From Echinococcus granulosus (Eukaryota > Platyhelminthes > Cestoda > Cyclophyllidea > Taeniidae): a stretch of DNA of 64,000 bases. The translations under genes and the position numbers were made by a program. The notes beneath the pieces are model-generated. The model saw only the letters and a program-made list of their open reading frames with translations. It did no database searches and was not told where the DNA came from. Every line of letters starts with the position of its first letter. The first letter of the stretch is position 1. This document shows, piece by piece, positions 12,501 to 24,363 of the stretch. The stretch spans positions 134,500 to 198,499 of the forward strand of contig NW_020170421.1 of NCBI RefSeq assembly GCF_000524195.1. Direction: 5' to 3'.

Positions 12501-15500
12501 CATTTGGCTGAATATGAGAACACGATGACCCTGAGGTCTGAGCCTTTGTAGCAACTTATCAAGAAGCATCAGTTTCCCACTCCCTCTGATGAGGTCCCGA
12601 AGAGCTTCCCCATTCGACTGAAACTGGTCTTCCCCGGCGAGAGGGGCTATAAGGTTTGCGTGATTGCAGCACTTTTTCAGCTCCATCATAATGTTGATAA
12701 AAGACGTTTTATGGCCATGGGTGACCTTCATGAGACCATCGTAGTTGCGTGTAAGTATGAGACGGTAGAGTGTTGCTTGCTTCTTCGACATCTCCACCCG
12801 AAGAATTCGCTCCGTTTTGGCAGGTAAGGACTGCTCAACATCTTTTTTCACTCGCCGCAATAGAAATGGCTCGATGGTGCGATGCAGACGGGTGATGGCC
12901 TCGTACCCAGCAGACGAAGAGGCCTGGCCTTGGAGGCTGTAGTTGTCCTCAAATTCTTCCCAATCGTCAAAATGCCTCGGCATCAAGAAGTGGAGCAGGG
13001 ACCATAGTTCCTTGAGAGAATTTTGAAGAGGCGTACCAGTAATCAGCAGTCTGGTGTTGGTGTCGAAGGCGAACAGGGCTTTGTACAACTGGCTAGCATC
13101 ATTTTTCAAGCGATGAGCTTCATCAACCACCAACGCAGCCCATGAAACCTGTCCAAGCCATGATCTGTCCTTCAGTAGTATTTCATAAGTGGTCATGCAG
13201 ATGTTGAACTTAAGCATCTGCTGCCGTCGCCCGCCGACCCCAGCAGCGCGCGACCACTCATGCTCCCGGATGAACTGGCGGGAAATATGATCACCCACGT
13301 ACACAACCAAGTTGAGACCCGGCGACCACAACTCGATCTCCTTTTGCCAACTACTGATAGTGCTCAAAGGGACGACGATGAGAAAAGGTCCGTAGATGCC
13401 ATACTCATGGAACAGATAGGATAGAAAACTGACTGCTTGAACTGTCTTCCCTAGACCCATTTCGTCAGCAAGAATGACGCTGTTACCACGAGTCCAGGCG
13501 TGCGCGATCCAATTGAGACCCTTTAACTGATAATCACGCAACTGCAGGTCTGGACTTCCACCGCCGATATAGCTGGGCTGTTCCAGAATACGAGCAAACC
13601 GAGGCCGGTCCGTAAGAGCTACATTGCGTGAATTTGGCAGCGTGGTGGAGCTACATCTTCTATGATAGGCTTCAATCGCTTCTGGGAAGAGGTAATCAAT
13701 CACTTGACCACACTCCCATGTGCAGAAACGATAGTCAAGTCGACGCCACTTGCACAAGTAGTCCACGGTACCCTTCTTCTTGTCCCGACTGTGAGCAACG
13801 ATTCGGTCCACCTCCATCTTCTCCGACAGTATAAGCTCGTTCCGCTCATCTTCATAAAGCATGGCCTCCAGTTCGTCTCGACTAGCCACCTCCTCATGAG
13901 CCTTTCTTTCTTCAATCATCGACTGATAGGCATAGAGGCGCTTCATACCATCAACAGGAAAACCCCGATCGGGGCTAGTTAGTGATGCCTCCGTCTCCCA
14001 TGTGGAGTGGATATGACTCCAGGACCGCCACTTGATGAGGTACTGAATTTCACCTTTCTCCTTCGCTGGATCAAAGCCCTCATTCGGATCCTTCTCAAGA
14101 CGAGAGTTGTACAACGTTGTGGAGTTCCCCGTAGCGCCAATACGACGTACGGCCTGACTAAGAACCTCCTCGATCACATCAACCTCCTGCTGCACCGCCT
14201 CATCAGCCGTATAGGCGACCTGAACTGGCCGTGGATCCTCAACCGACGATTCATTTGACGATTGCCCGTGGTGGGGTGCGTAGGACTCTGCGTCTGATGT
14301 GTCCGCTTGCTTCGCCACTTCTGGGTTGAAATATCTGCAGATAAAGTGGGAAATAAGCGGCCTGAGTGGTGGCAATCTCAAACGTTGAATAGTCGAAACC
14401 TGTGTTAGATGGAAAAGCGGAAGCATGCAGTGCAAGAATGACGGTGAATTGATCAACAAATCAGTGATAGGCAGGATAAATGGGATGATGAGGACAAGGT
14501 GTGCAGGCAGTGTGTGCTCTAACCTTTCGGGCGCCTTTCCAGACATCCTTATCAGAGGACCTCGCGGTTTCTGAGGCAGCGCGTGCTGGTTTCTGCACAC
14601 ACATAATACAAGTGATTATTGTTACATGTATACATACGTAGAGGACCGTGGACACGACAACCACTCACACACCGCCAAGGGAGTAAGAGAACGCCGAGCA
14701 TTGGTAAACAAGTTGTAAAATCCAGAATGATCTACCTATTAAGGCTCGCTGCCGCCGGACCGCGATGAGTGCGATTGTCTGTCGAACTTCCATTCTGGGG
14801 CCGATATGACGCTTCATCTTCAGACTCGCTCGCGTCTTTGAAAGCGCTAGTATAGTTGACTCTGCAACCACGCGTCCGACCCGAAAACCGACTAGTCTGC
14901 TGAATGAAAGAACATAGAAAATTGACTACACAAGCACATAATGAGAAAAGGCGCAAATCTCAGTAACAAGCTGCAAACGTTAACACGATAGGGCCTTCGA
15001 TCAGAACTGCTTTCGGACGAACTCTCATCCTCCTCCGACTCCGATTCCGAGGGATCGGAACCCCGCCCCACGGGGGATTGTGAGCCTGAAGAATCATCGT
15101 GATCGACCTCAAGGCGTGTCGCCTTGCGACCCCTCTCAGAACGCCTTATTCCGTAAAGTTCAGGATCATAATCAAAGTCGTCTCGCAGCTGTAAAAAGGA
15201 AACAAAGGTTAAGCAAACCATTTCTCACGCAGATCCCACCACAGGCCTGCGCTAAGAGCTTGAACCAACCTCCCGTATGTTCTGTTTGCGGGACTTCTCC
15301 GGCTTGCAGCCGTAGGAATTCTGCCCAAAGCTTTCCACCTGATTTGGGATGTCATCAGCGTCATCACTCCTAGAAGGAAGACACCGCGCGTTAAACAGGA
15401 TACCACCAGTGCCCCCAACATGTGTCGAAATGCCCCATACGGACGGCGAGACCCAACCGCAGAATAAGCTGATCACAGAAGTCGTGAGCAACCGGCCCCA

Positions 15501-16494
15501 CGATCGCCCTCACCGGCCGTTGGAGGCAAGCCTAATCACAAATTACAGCAAAACCACATTCTGTGTGGGCAACACACCCCGTCGCCTAATTGGAACCAAC
15601 ACTTTGATGCGACCAAACACCCAATCAAATAGCCAAATAAGGCCCCACGCACAAAATCATCACCTTGTTCGGGCAGAAGGCTTACAATTGCCCCATGTTC
15701 GAGGCCCATTCCCATTGCAGCACTATTCCCAGAACATAGCAATAAAGCGAACTCGCCAGCAACGCACCTGTGCCCCAAAACGCCTGCCAGCCGCTACGAC
15801 GCCAACGAAAGCAAGCAACTAAGGGGCTACCTTTCAACCAAGATAACGAGTGCAATGCTGCTGGCATCATAAGAAAGCTAAACATTAAAGTGTCAACAAA
15901 TTGGCAGCGCATCAGCGCCTCCCCACAGAAATAACCCAACGACGACTTTTTGAAAGTATAGACCACGTGTTCTGCCGAAAACCACATTACTACCAACAAT
16001 TACGGCTCATACGCATTACTTGACGCAAACAGTATAACACAGAAGACCCAGCAAAATGTGTACGAAATTTTATTTGCATGCAAATATATCAAACACAAGA
16101 GTACATCCCACAGTTCGAGAAAACTACTGTTATGGCATAACTTATCAACTTCAACAGCCAGAAAACCGAATCACAGGAAATGGTCAAGTCGAAAAATGGC
16201 ACTGGAAAGATCATGTTGACCGAGGGCAGAGACATCAACACGATTTTACTGACCATGTAAGAAGAGTTAAAGTCGAATTTAAGGCTATACTAAGATTAAA
16301 AATCTAGTCTATGGAGTTGGCGAAAACATGCCAAAACCGTTGACAATTACCAAGCTGGTCCATAGATGGCAGAAACAACTGAAACTGAGCATCCTCAAAA
16401 AACAAAAACCACCAAACAGAAAACAAGAGGCATACCTCGATGATTCGCTCAATCTGCCGTAGCGACGCTGTTGATGCCGGGACTCATCCACCAT
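9556..16494 (-). CDS. CHD1: CHD1-type chromodomain helicase DNA-binding protein, complete, 7 exons
   Basis: ATP-dependent nucleosome remodeller of the nucleus. I joined the exons (minus strand) at 16494-16436, 15369-15270, 15188-14985, 14896-14736, 14592-14524, 14334-9919 and 9853-9556. Every junction is GT-AG with matching phase, giving 5307 nt and 1768 residues, close to animal CHD1 length. Visible in order: acidic Ser-rich N-terminus with ELYGIRRSERGRKATR (vertebrate CHD1 has a YGVRRS.R motif); tandem chromodomains at about 245-330 and 369-424; SNF2 ATPase with Walker A DEMGLGKT (about 488) and DEAH (about 602); helicase C with ARAHRIGQ (about 892); SANT-SLIDE region around 1100-1330 (YEHGYDNWEAIK); the C-terminal CHCT/DUF4208 domain near 1440-1530; and a His/Arg/Ser-rich tail. 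The ATG at 16494 is chosen because exon 1 has a matching phase and a GTATGC donor; an extra 5' non-coding exon is possible. The catalytic and chromodomain core lies in one 4.4 kb exon. Confidence 0.93.
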
Positions 16495-17436
16495 CACTAA
16501 AAATGGGGAAAAAGCGGAACTCCCGAAAACGTGTAATAAAAAACATGGTCAACGAGCTATTGAACTACGCACTCGAATCCAGCCATCTTTTCTAGCCCAC
16601 ACGCCATAAAGCCCTACTAACACCAAAACAACACACATTCTATGAACACTCTAAAGAAAAAAACGGGTCTATACCATCTTCACGGAAGAAAGGACTCTAA
16701 ACTGCTGGGGAACGCGCGCACGCTCCTGCAGCGCTGATTGGAAGCATGGAAGACACACAACACGCGCACACCACCGACAGATTTAAACTGACCTGAATGA
16801 GGAAACGGAAAGGCAACGTATCCAATATGGCCACGGAAACGATAAATCCTATTGGCTGAAACACAATGAGAGTGAAACCTAATATTCGGTAATAATTAAA
16901 ACAAAATTCATATTCTTTTAAAACTTATTGTGCTATCACCTAAATATAAGCATTCCAAAACACTTTTATCAAGAATTATGCAGCTGAAGGGGCACAGTGC
17001 AATTTCCACATACACGTAGACAAAGCAGAAATTGTCACCTGAAACTTTATGCATGTACTCTCACCATCACCTCCAAACGGGCCCCTCGACTACTTTTTTT
17101 GAGAACTCTCTCGTCTCCAAGATCATCGCCAGCGATGGAACCTGCGGACACCTTAGCCATCCGGCACGCGAAAAACCTACCGCCCGACGGCTCCACAACC
17201 GGACGGTTGACGCCCCCGTCGCCCTACCGTTTGATGCAGTGGGGGCCACACCCGCGGGTGCTTATTAAGACCTAGCCACCACCGATAGTACCTCAGATAG
17301 TTGTGAGAGCAAACCCGTGCAGAAGCCCTGGCTACGGGACCCACCCTCGCTAATTCCTACCTCAAGATACTTAGTAAGAATGCTACCAAAAGAAAAGAAT
17401 ACATTTATGAAACTCTTAACCCACGCGCTGATTGAA
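16495..17436. other. Intergenic interval between MLH1 stop and CHD1 start
   Basis: About 940 bp. Both neighbours are on the minus strand, so this holds the MLH1 3' end and the CHD1 promoter or 5' UTR. Short GC-rich open frames at 17.0-17.25 kb exist on both strands but show no splice-compatible extension or familiar motif. No canonical TATA box or AATAAA is convincing. Confidence 0.5.
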
Positions 17437-20400
17437 TCAACAACGCTCAAACACTTTATATAAATCTGGTAGGGATGTGAGCTTAAGAAGAGCCGGAGAT
17501 TTTTCCTCTTTAGTCGGGAAGCACATGGTGTGACTGGGCAGCAGGACCGTTCGAATTGATGGCAACAACACATGTTCAACAGTCCAACTCCACGAAGTGG
17601 AACTCTGATCACCCTCCACAGTCTCCACGTCTCTCCCCTCCTTCTCATCCGATTCATTTATCGAGGAGTCAGACGAATTCGCTAAAGTGGAATCACACCT
17701 CTCACCCATTGCCGGCTTCAGTTTCACTGCATCTTTCACCCGTTTTGCATAAAAGCTCGCCGTAATCCGACAGATAGCTGAAAAACAAGCCCCCTCCTCG
17801 TTCCAATTAACCTCCCTAACAAGCCGAGCCAGGAAGGTGGGAAGGTGCCGCATATCTGGGATGAAACTGTAAGAATTACAATAAAAGGGTATCATTTCCA
17901 GATAATATGGTGGTGCAAACTCACCGATCCATTAAAAATGGGAGGGTATAGAGTTGCAGGACACCATATTCATCAGTCTCCACCTTCATGGAGAAGTAAT
18001 CCCACAACATGGCGCTCCGCTTTTCAAGAATGGAACAGCCCTTGTCCACAATCACCGCGATTTCACCGGCCGAGGTCTTCGAAAAAGCTCTTCTCAACCC
18101 CAGACTTAGCAGAGTACGAACTGGTGCCGGAGTGGATAGCAACATCTAGGAAGGAAGGCACCTTGGTAAGACGGTACCCATGCATTAAACTACATAGCTG
18201 TTTTAGTCCCCACGGGTAGAAATAGATGCAGAAAACAGCAATACAATGCGACACAACTTTACCGTATCATCGTCTTTTCTGTCTTGCAGTTAATCGTAAT
18301 GCCCAGGAAGATTCGTCACGATCGGAGCTGAAGAGCGACCGTGCAGAACACTAAGGGCAACGCTCAAAAGAAGGGAGCTATACAGTAAAACATTAGCCTA
18401 AACTGATACCTAACTGCGCAGAGTCTTCAGTCTTCGTGGTTTGTTCCACCACCTTCGCGTCACAGCGTTCTACCCACGTCTCCATACTTTCAGCCTTTAT
18501 GTGCACCAATGATAAACCATCCTTTATCTTACGTCTGCAGTAATGATTTGGGGCTAGACAGGAAGTCAATTCGATTGCCACTACTAATCGAAACCACGAC
18601 GATATGCGAAATATACATACTCTGACCAGCAGCTGTACCACCTGTTCATCACACATAAACACACACACCTCTCCATGATTAGCGAAATTGGCGACCATCA
18701 GCTGGTAAAAGAGTTCCCTCGCAAGGGGGTGAAGCCGCATGAGCAGCAGGTTGGTGGACTGCTGAACGAGACAGTTGGAGCGACTGACGCAGCCCACGAA
18801 GACACATTCTCGCAATAGAGAGCGCGCATCCGCAGAGGCCCTGGCCTCTATTGCCTCTCTCATTGTCAGCACTGACTCAAGCAGCACAGGTCTTCTTGCT
18901 CTGCGCAGACGCAGTTCATCTACATAGACATGGATAAAAAAAGAATAGAAGTAGCGTACCAGAGACGGGCGTTGTAGATAACGCGACTGTATCGCTAGTC
19001 TGTAAGTAAGTAGTCTCCGGAACCGGTGCCGCCGGTTTGGGAGGGGAAACCTCAGCGTCTGAGATGACTTCAGGGCTGACTGGTTGTGGCTTCTGGGGAG
19101 GTGTAAGGGAAGGATTGAGAAAAGCTTCTAGACGTCGATCGCGAGCATCTGTGCGGATCAGCCGTTCGGGGCGGTACATGTGGGTGGTAAGGCGGGGGCT
19201 TGGAGAGGAGGCAGGAGTTCGGAGTGTGGGCGAGGGCGTGCGAGTGGGGATGGTGAAGACTGGACGAGAAGAGGGAGGAGGTGTGGACGGATGATGATCG
19301 TCCTGGAAATCCTTGAGAAATAGGGAGCGAAAGAGAATATTCCGAGAGCCAGAGGAGCGCACTAGGGACTGTTCTATGGCATCTTTGATCCCTGTCGCTA
19401 TTTCATCCTGCGGAAAAGGAAATCCAAAAAAGCCATTCCAGATTTGGTTAACACACATTGAGACGCTACTAGAAAGAGAACATTCAAGTAATATAAAAAA
19501 TTAATGAGTAATATTTGAGATAGCGGAAAAGGGAATCTAGAAGTAGGGATTGTAGTATTTCTTGTGTTTCAATCAATACCGTTAAGGTGTGAGGTTAACA
19601 AGCGAATCGCCCCACAGGCCTGGGTCCAGGTTCTAGAAAGTTTCAAGGCACTTGTTTCAGGTAAGTAAAATAGTGCTTCAAGTAGTCAAGCACGCAGCAC
19701 ATTTGTTTTAAAGTAGGTAGAAAAGGAGAAATAAAGCCGACTATTAGCCAAACATCAGTAAAGACAAAGGTAACAATACCTAAAATCAAATACGCACAAT
19801 GTGCTAGGCCTAAAAGCGATGAACGAATTGGTATTGACTAATACTACTTATAATTTTGAGCAATAGGCAACATAAAACTTTCAGAAGGCAAAAAAAAGAT
19901 GTAAAAATAATAGATGGTGTGAGAAAAATGCTAAAAAATGCAAATAATAAAAATCGATTTGATTACCCAAAAACTAATTAATTAGTTTAAATTTAAAAAA
20001 TTTGGTGACTTTGCTTTAATGACCCTACCAGATTTAGAAAGTCACCGTACCCGTGCATTAGAAAAGGAGAGACGTTTGGCAGCCCCCTGCACAAGGTCGG
20101 ACTCAAATCTCCTTGAGGCGTAAAGTCCACAAAGTGGCGCCTTTTTCCCAAGCACTCGCACAGTGTTGTCGACTTTCGCACCTCCCACCTCGTCTTCTTG
20201 GGAACCTGTCTTGAGCATGCCCTAAACGAACTCGCGGCTGTCGACATCTTGTCCCACCTTGAGTGCCTTAGTTCACTCTTTTCGAAATCAGGAAATCAGT
20301 GGAACACTCACATTTAGCCTTCGCGCCAAAATCATGTGTTTCCAGACGCATTTTGGAGAAACGAGGGCAAGGCAACCGCGGAAAATGCACAACAGGACTT

Positions 20401-23400
20401 ACTTAAAGCTACTGAGCTTCACGTGTAATCAAAGTTACGAATTTATCGCCAGTAATACAATCAACCCGTCATCAGATGGAGCATCAAAATCTACTTCGAA
20501 ATGCTACACAGACAGAAAATAAATAAGAGCAACGTTAGAAAAGTTTTATGCCTCGCTGAACTGTTTTGCTTCAAAGTAGAAAGTGACTTTTCCAGGCAGT
20601 AACTAGGTGTGACTCAGGTTTATGGAGGGAGACAGTGCTCCCAATCACCTTTCCGGTTATCGTTATCGTGGATTTGGAGGTGACTAGGCGCCTGGAGGCC
20701 TCTCCATTCACCTCACCACAAAGCCAGAACGTTATTCCTCCGTCTTTAGAGCAACTTATGTAGAAATGAAACTGCCATCTTCAGACTCGAGTGACAGCTC
20801 ATAGCAAACTGTAAGAGTAGTCGATTTGCAGATAGAGGTAGCCAAAAGAAACGCAGATGAGATCGAGTAACATCTCTGCTCTTAACTTCATCACTTCTAA
20901 CAGCGCAAAAGTGTCTTGAGCGTCTCTCGTAAAATGATATCACCATAGAGGAATATCAGGGAACATTTTTTTGAGATATTTGCAATGATGCTCTAGCGAG
21001 AAGCACACAGGGCACAGTAAGTTACTCAATTCCTTTTCTAATGGTCTGCAGAGAAATGGGAACATGGGAAATCAGAGGAGCATATCGTACCTCTACCCAA
21101 TGGATTCCTCTGTGGAAGTGGCATGATGTCGTAAACCAACCCACGAGTGGATATGGCAGTGCTTAGCAGAACCGACCCTGGTTTCGTCTTCTGTTTACTA
21201 CATTTACCAAGAGACTCGTTTAAAAAAACTAAACGGAGTTAATTATGCACAGGAAACAGTGCAAGATCCATAATCTCCAGTCTTTATCTCGTGAAGGAGG
21301 TTCTAGAAACCGAAGGCAAGATGCCCTATAATCTCACTCTCAATGATGTATGGTTTACATGGTGCATCTCACCAAGGCGACGTATCGGGAAATATCAATC
21401 TCCTTTACAGCCTTGAATGAGACAACGGCGCATGCACTTACTGACAGGACGTACTTCATGAAGAAAGTTAACCTTGGCTTTGGTTGGATGCACATTAACG
21501 TCCAACGATGTTGTGGGCATTTCCAGACTCAGATAGGCAAACAAGGAGGCAGTGGAGGAAGTGACCACCGCAGGGCGCGTCTGGCCGACATAAAGCTGAG
21601 CGGCCCGGTGTGGTAGAAGAGCTGCGTAGGCCGCCTCCACAGCTCGCTTCACGGAGGTGCATTCGACTAACCGGTTGTTTACAAAGAGCACTAATTGGAC
21701 TGATGGTGTGCCCTCTGCAAGGAGAATACGAATAAGTAACAAGGTATAACTGCTCACGTCAATTTCAGTAGTCCAAAAAAGACAACCTGAGGTGATTTTA
21801 TCCGGGTTGGAGAGAAGGCCCTCGAATTTGAGACCCAATTTACCGATTACGAGACGAACCGAGGCAGAATCGAAGTCCTGATTGTGTGATAAGGGCAAGA
21901 TGTCACCTGTAACTTTTTCACCGAACACGGCACGAATAACGTGAACTTTGTCCCAATCTTTTGGGATTCGGAAGTCTAGCCATAAAAAGAATGACCACTA
22001 GTGTAAAGAAACAAGATGAGAGGCAATAAGATAGATATAAGAGATTTCACCTACCACCCCCAGTAGACATAGGGCCGGCTCCAGGACCTGCTTTACGATC
22101 GAGCGAACGCAGAAAGAAACCGCATTTACCTGCGTAGTGGATGCTATACCTAAACAACACGTTGAGGTGACAGCATACAATAAACCATGATATTAAAAGA
22201 CAAGCATTAACAATAGACCACATCTGACCGAATGATCAAGTACAAAGTGCAGTAGACTTAATGAAAGACTTCAAAGTGCAGCACCATTTCTTCGCCATTT
22301 CAAAACCTTAGAAGAGAGCCAATTTCTTGGGTAAATGAGATTCTAAGTAATTAGTGAGCACTAGGACCAAAAGGGAATGCGTAGGACAAGATTACTCATA
22401 ATTTCTAGACCAAAAGCACACGAATAAGTACTGTAGCAAGGCGGTACAACGATGAAGGAAAAAAAATTATTGGGAATGTTAATTTAACAGCGGCTACTCA
22501 GCTATAAAATGGAAGAAATTAGATTTAAAGCCTTCCAGTCCTTCTGCAGATCCATTATAAAGTTTCTTCCAAGTGCGCATGCTTGATATTGTCCTTCTGC
22601 TAGTTCCGACCCCTTTTATCCCTTGGGAAAGATAATGTCACCTTGCTGGTCAAACCTTTAGCCATCAACACATTGCATACAAACATATCAAATCAACTAA
22701 GTTAATAGTCTCTCAACCTCTCGGTACACTGATAACAAAGCTGTTTCCAAACCAGACACAACACACCACTGAACATAATGAAATTGAGCGTACCCGACAG
22801 CACCAAGCGTCTAAGAGGGATAAAGCAGCTTTTAGCCGGATAATCCTCCCAAAATTAACTGAAAATAGTGCTGTGGAATACACTCTTACGAAGAATGACA
22901 GCAGCTTTCACTGACCACACGTAACACAAACGGATCACAATACCTAGCAACCACCTCAGCAACTCGCATAAATTCCTCCCGTGAGGAACGAAGAGCTTCG
23001 CGACGGGAGGGGAGGTTGAAGAAGAGGTCTTCAGCTTGAATGCAGGTCCCGGGGTTGCCAGCGCAGGCGCAGGGTGTAGGGGTAGAAGTGGAGAGCGCGC
23101 CCTGGTTGTACTCCGCTCGGTAGGCACAGCTCAGAGCTGGGGGCCGTGAGGTCACCGTGAGACGGGAGGCCGCGTAGCTCAGGCTGGCCAGTGCCTCACC
23201 ACGGAAGCCAAATGTTTGCAGTTTTGAAAGGCCCTCAAAATTCTGAAGGAGAGAGAGGGAGTTCGAGGTTCCATACTCGAAAAAAGGGGATTCGGATGCC
23301 ACAATGGTGGCATGAAGCCATGTTTATGCCACCCGTATACTTATTTTCCCAGCCCTTTTTGAAACACACCAATCTAATTCTAGAAATGTATGCCTTACCA

Positions 23401-24363
23401 TCTTTAAGGATAATCTGGCCCCACAAGAAGAGGAGACAAGTCACCTGGAGTTTGCTGGTTGTGAAGCGGTGGCAGAGAATTGGTAGGTCGTTAGGGTGAA
23501 TGCCATGACCATCGTCCTGTACTTGAATCATCTTCAACCCGCCTCCACGAAGGCTAACCTGAGGATGTAGTCAAAAAAATATTTGCTTCAATTATAAGCA
23601 ACATTACGCCAACACGATGATGGCATTAAACTCTGACCATACTAGTATAACCAGCCTTCCAACCCTCCACTATATCCTCGACAAATACAAATATTCCTAG
23701 AGGAAATTCGATCATAATAGAGGAGAGAACCAAAATAAAACACTTGAAATGCAGCAAAGGAAAAAAATAATTTATTGTTTTATCTGGTAAAGTAGAACAG
23801 TACAGACTAGGGTGCATGTTTTGGAGAAAGACAAAACCGTGAAGAATATGCCGATCACATGGACTGGTCTAAAATTAAGCTATGGCTAAAATCCATTCTG
23901 ATTTTACAATAACGCCTTCAGCCGAAACGATGGTAAAAGTACTGCGCAGAAAAAAGTGTTAAACTCTCAATTTTCTGGGTGTCGAGTTTTAAGGAAGAAA
24001 AACGGCAGTTTTAGGCCATATTCGGTGGGAAAAATCGAGAGGCAATCGCATGATGCATAATTTTAACGGGAAAATTGTTCAACTTGTGGACGGACGAGGC
24101 ATTGTAGATATCCAGAACATGAAACTACGATGACAGGAGACTAATTTACCCAGCTGCCTATCGCAGAGAGTGCTTTTGTATCGATCAACATCACTTACCT
24201 GGATCATGGTGCTACCGGCGTCAAGGCTGTTCTCTATTAGTTCCTTGACGGCATTGCAGGGGCGCTGGATGACCTCACCGGCGGCAATTTTGTTCACCAC
24301 GTCATCAGGTAGTGCCCGAATCCGCGAGGGCTCCAGCAGTGATGCTGCCTCTCTGGAATCCAT
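17437..24363 (-). CDS. MLH1: DNA mismatch repair protein MLH1 (MutL homologue), complete, 10 exons
   Basis: MutL-family GHKL ATPase of eukaryotic mismatch repair, partner of PMS-type proteins. Exons (minus strand): 24363-24199, 23558-23445, 23242-22944, 22149-22055, 21975-21787, 21714-21455, 19407-18960, 18919-18621, 18145-17925 and 17866-17437. All junctions are GT-AG with compatible phase, giving 2520 nt and 839 residues (human MLH1 has 756). Visible: [11 protein letters not shown] and [12 protein letters not shown] near the start; QVQDDGHGI, where most MLH1 proteins have DNGTGI; TTSKLQ then [41 protein letters not shown]; a variable linker with [18 protein letters not shown] and [15 protein letters not shown]; and the C-terminus TEVNW-like [15 protein letters not shown] and [11 protein letters not shown]. 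The terminal FERC is typical of MLH1 and separates it from PMS1 and PMS2. One intron is about 2 kb, the others 40 bp to about 960 bp. An insertion of roughly 15 residues precedes YLSLEM. Confidence 0.95.
19993..20247 (-). CDS. Small open frame (84 codons) inside the 2 kb MLH1 intron
   Basis: An ATG-initiated frame, Cys- and Arg-rich at its start, on the same strand as MLH1 and more GC-rich than the surrounding intron. I recognise no family. It could be a chance open frame, an alternative exon or a small nested gene. There is no homology evidence, so treat it as a candidate only. Confidence 0.15.
   Translation of the reverse strand: MSTAASSFRACSRQVPKKTRWEVRKSTTLCECLGKRRHFVDFTPQGDLSPTLCRGLPNVSPFLMHGYGDFLNLVGSLKQSHQIF

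Noticed and set aside
14335..14600. Apparent N-terminal extension of the CHD1 large open frame
   Set aside because: It runs through an intron (acceptor CTGCAG before 14334) and starts at a non-ATG codon. Only its part at 14524-14592 is an exon.
15349..15822. 157-codon plus-strand open frame
   Set aside because: It lies antisense to CHD1 exon 2 and in its first intron, has no homology or splice support, and the minus-strand exons there fit CHD1 in phase.
22855..23127. Minus-strand 90-codon frame overlapping an MLH1 exon
   Set aside because: It is the wrong frame of the MLH1 exon encoding [10 protein letters not shown].
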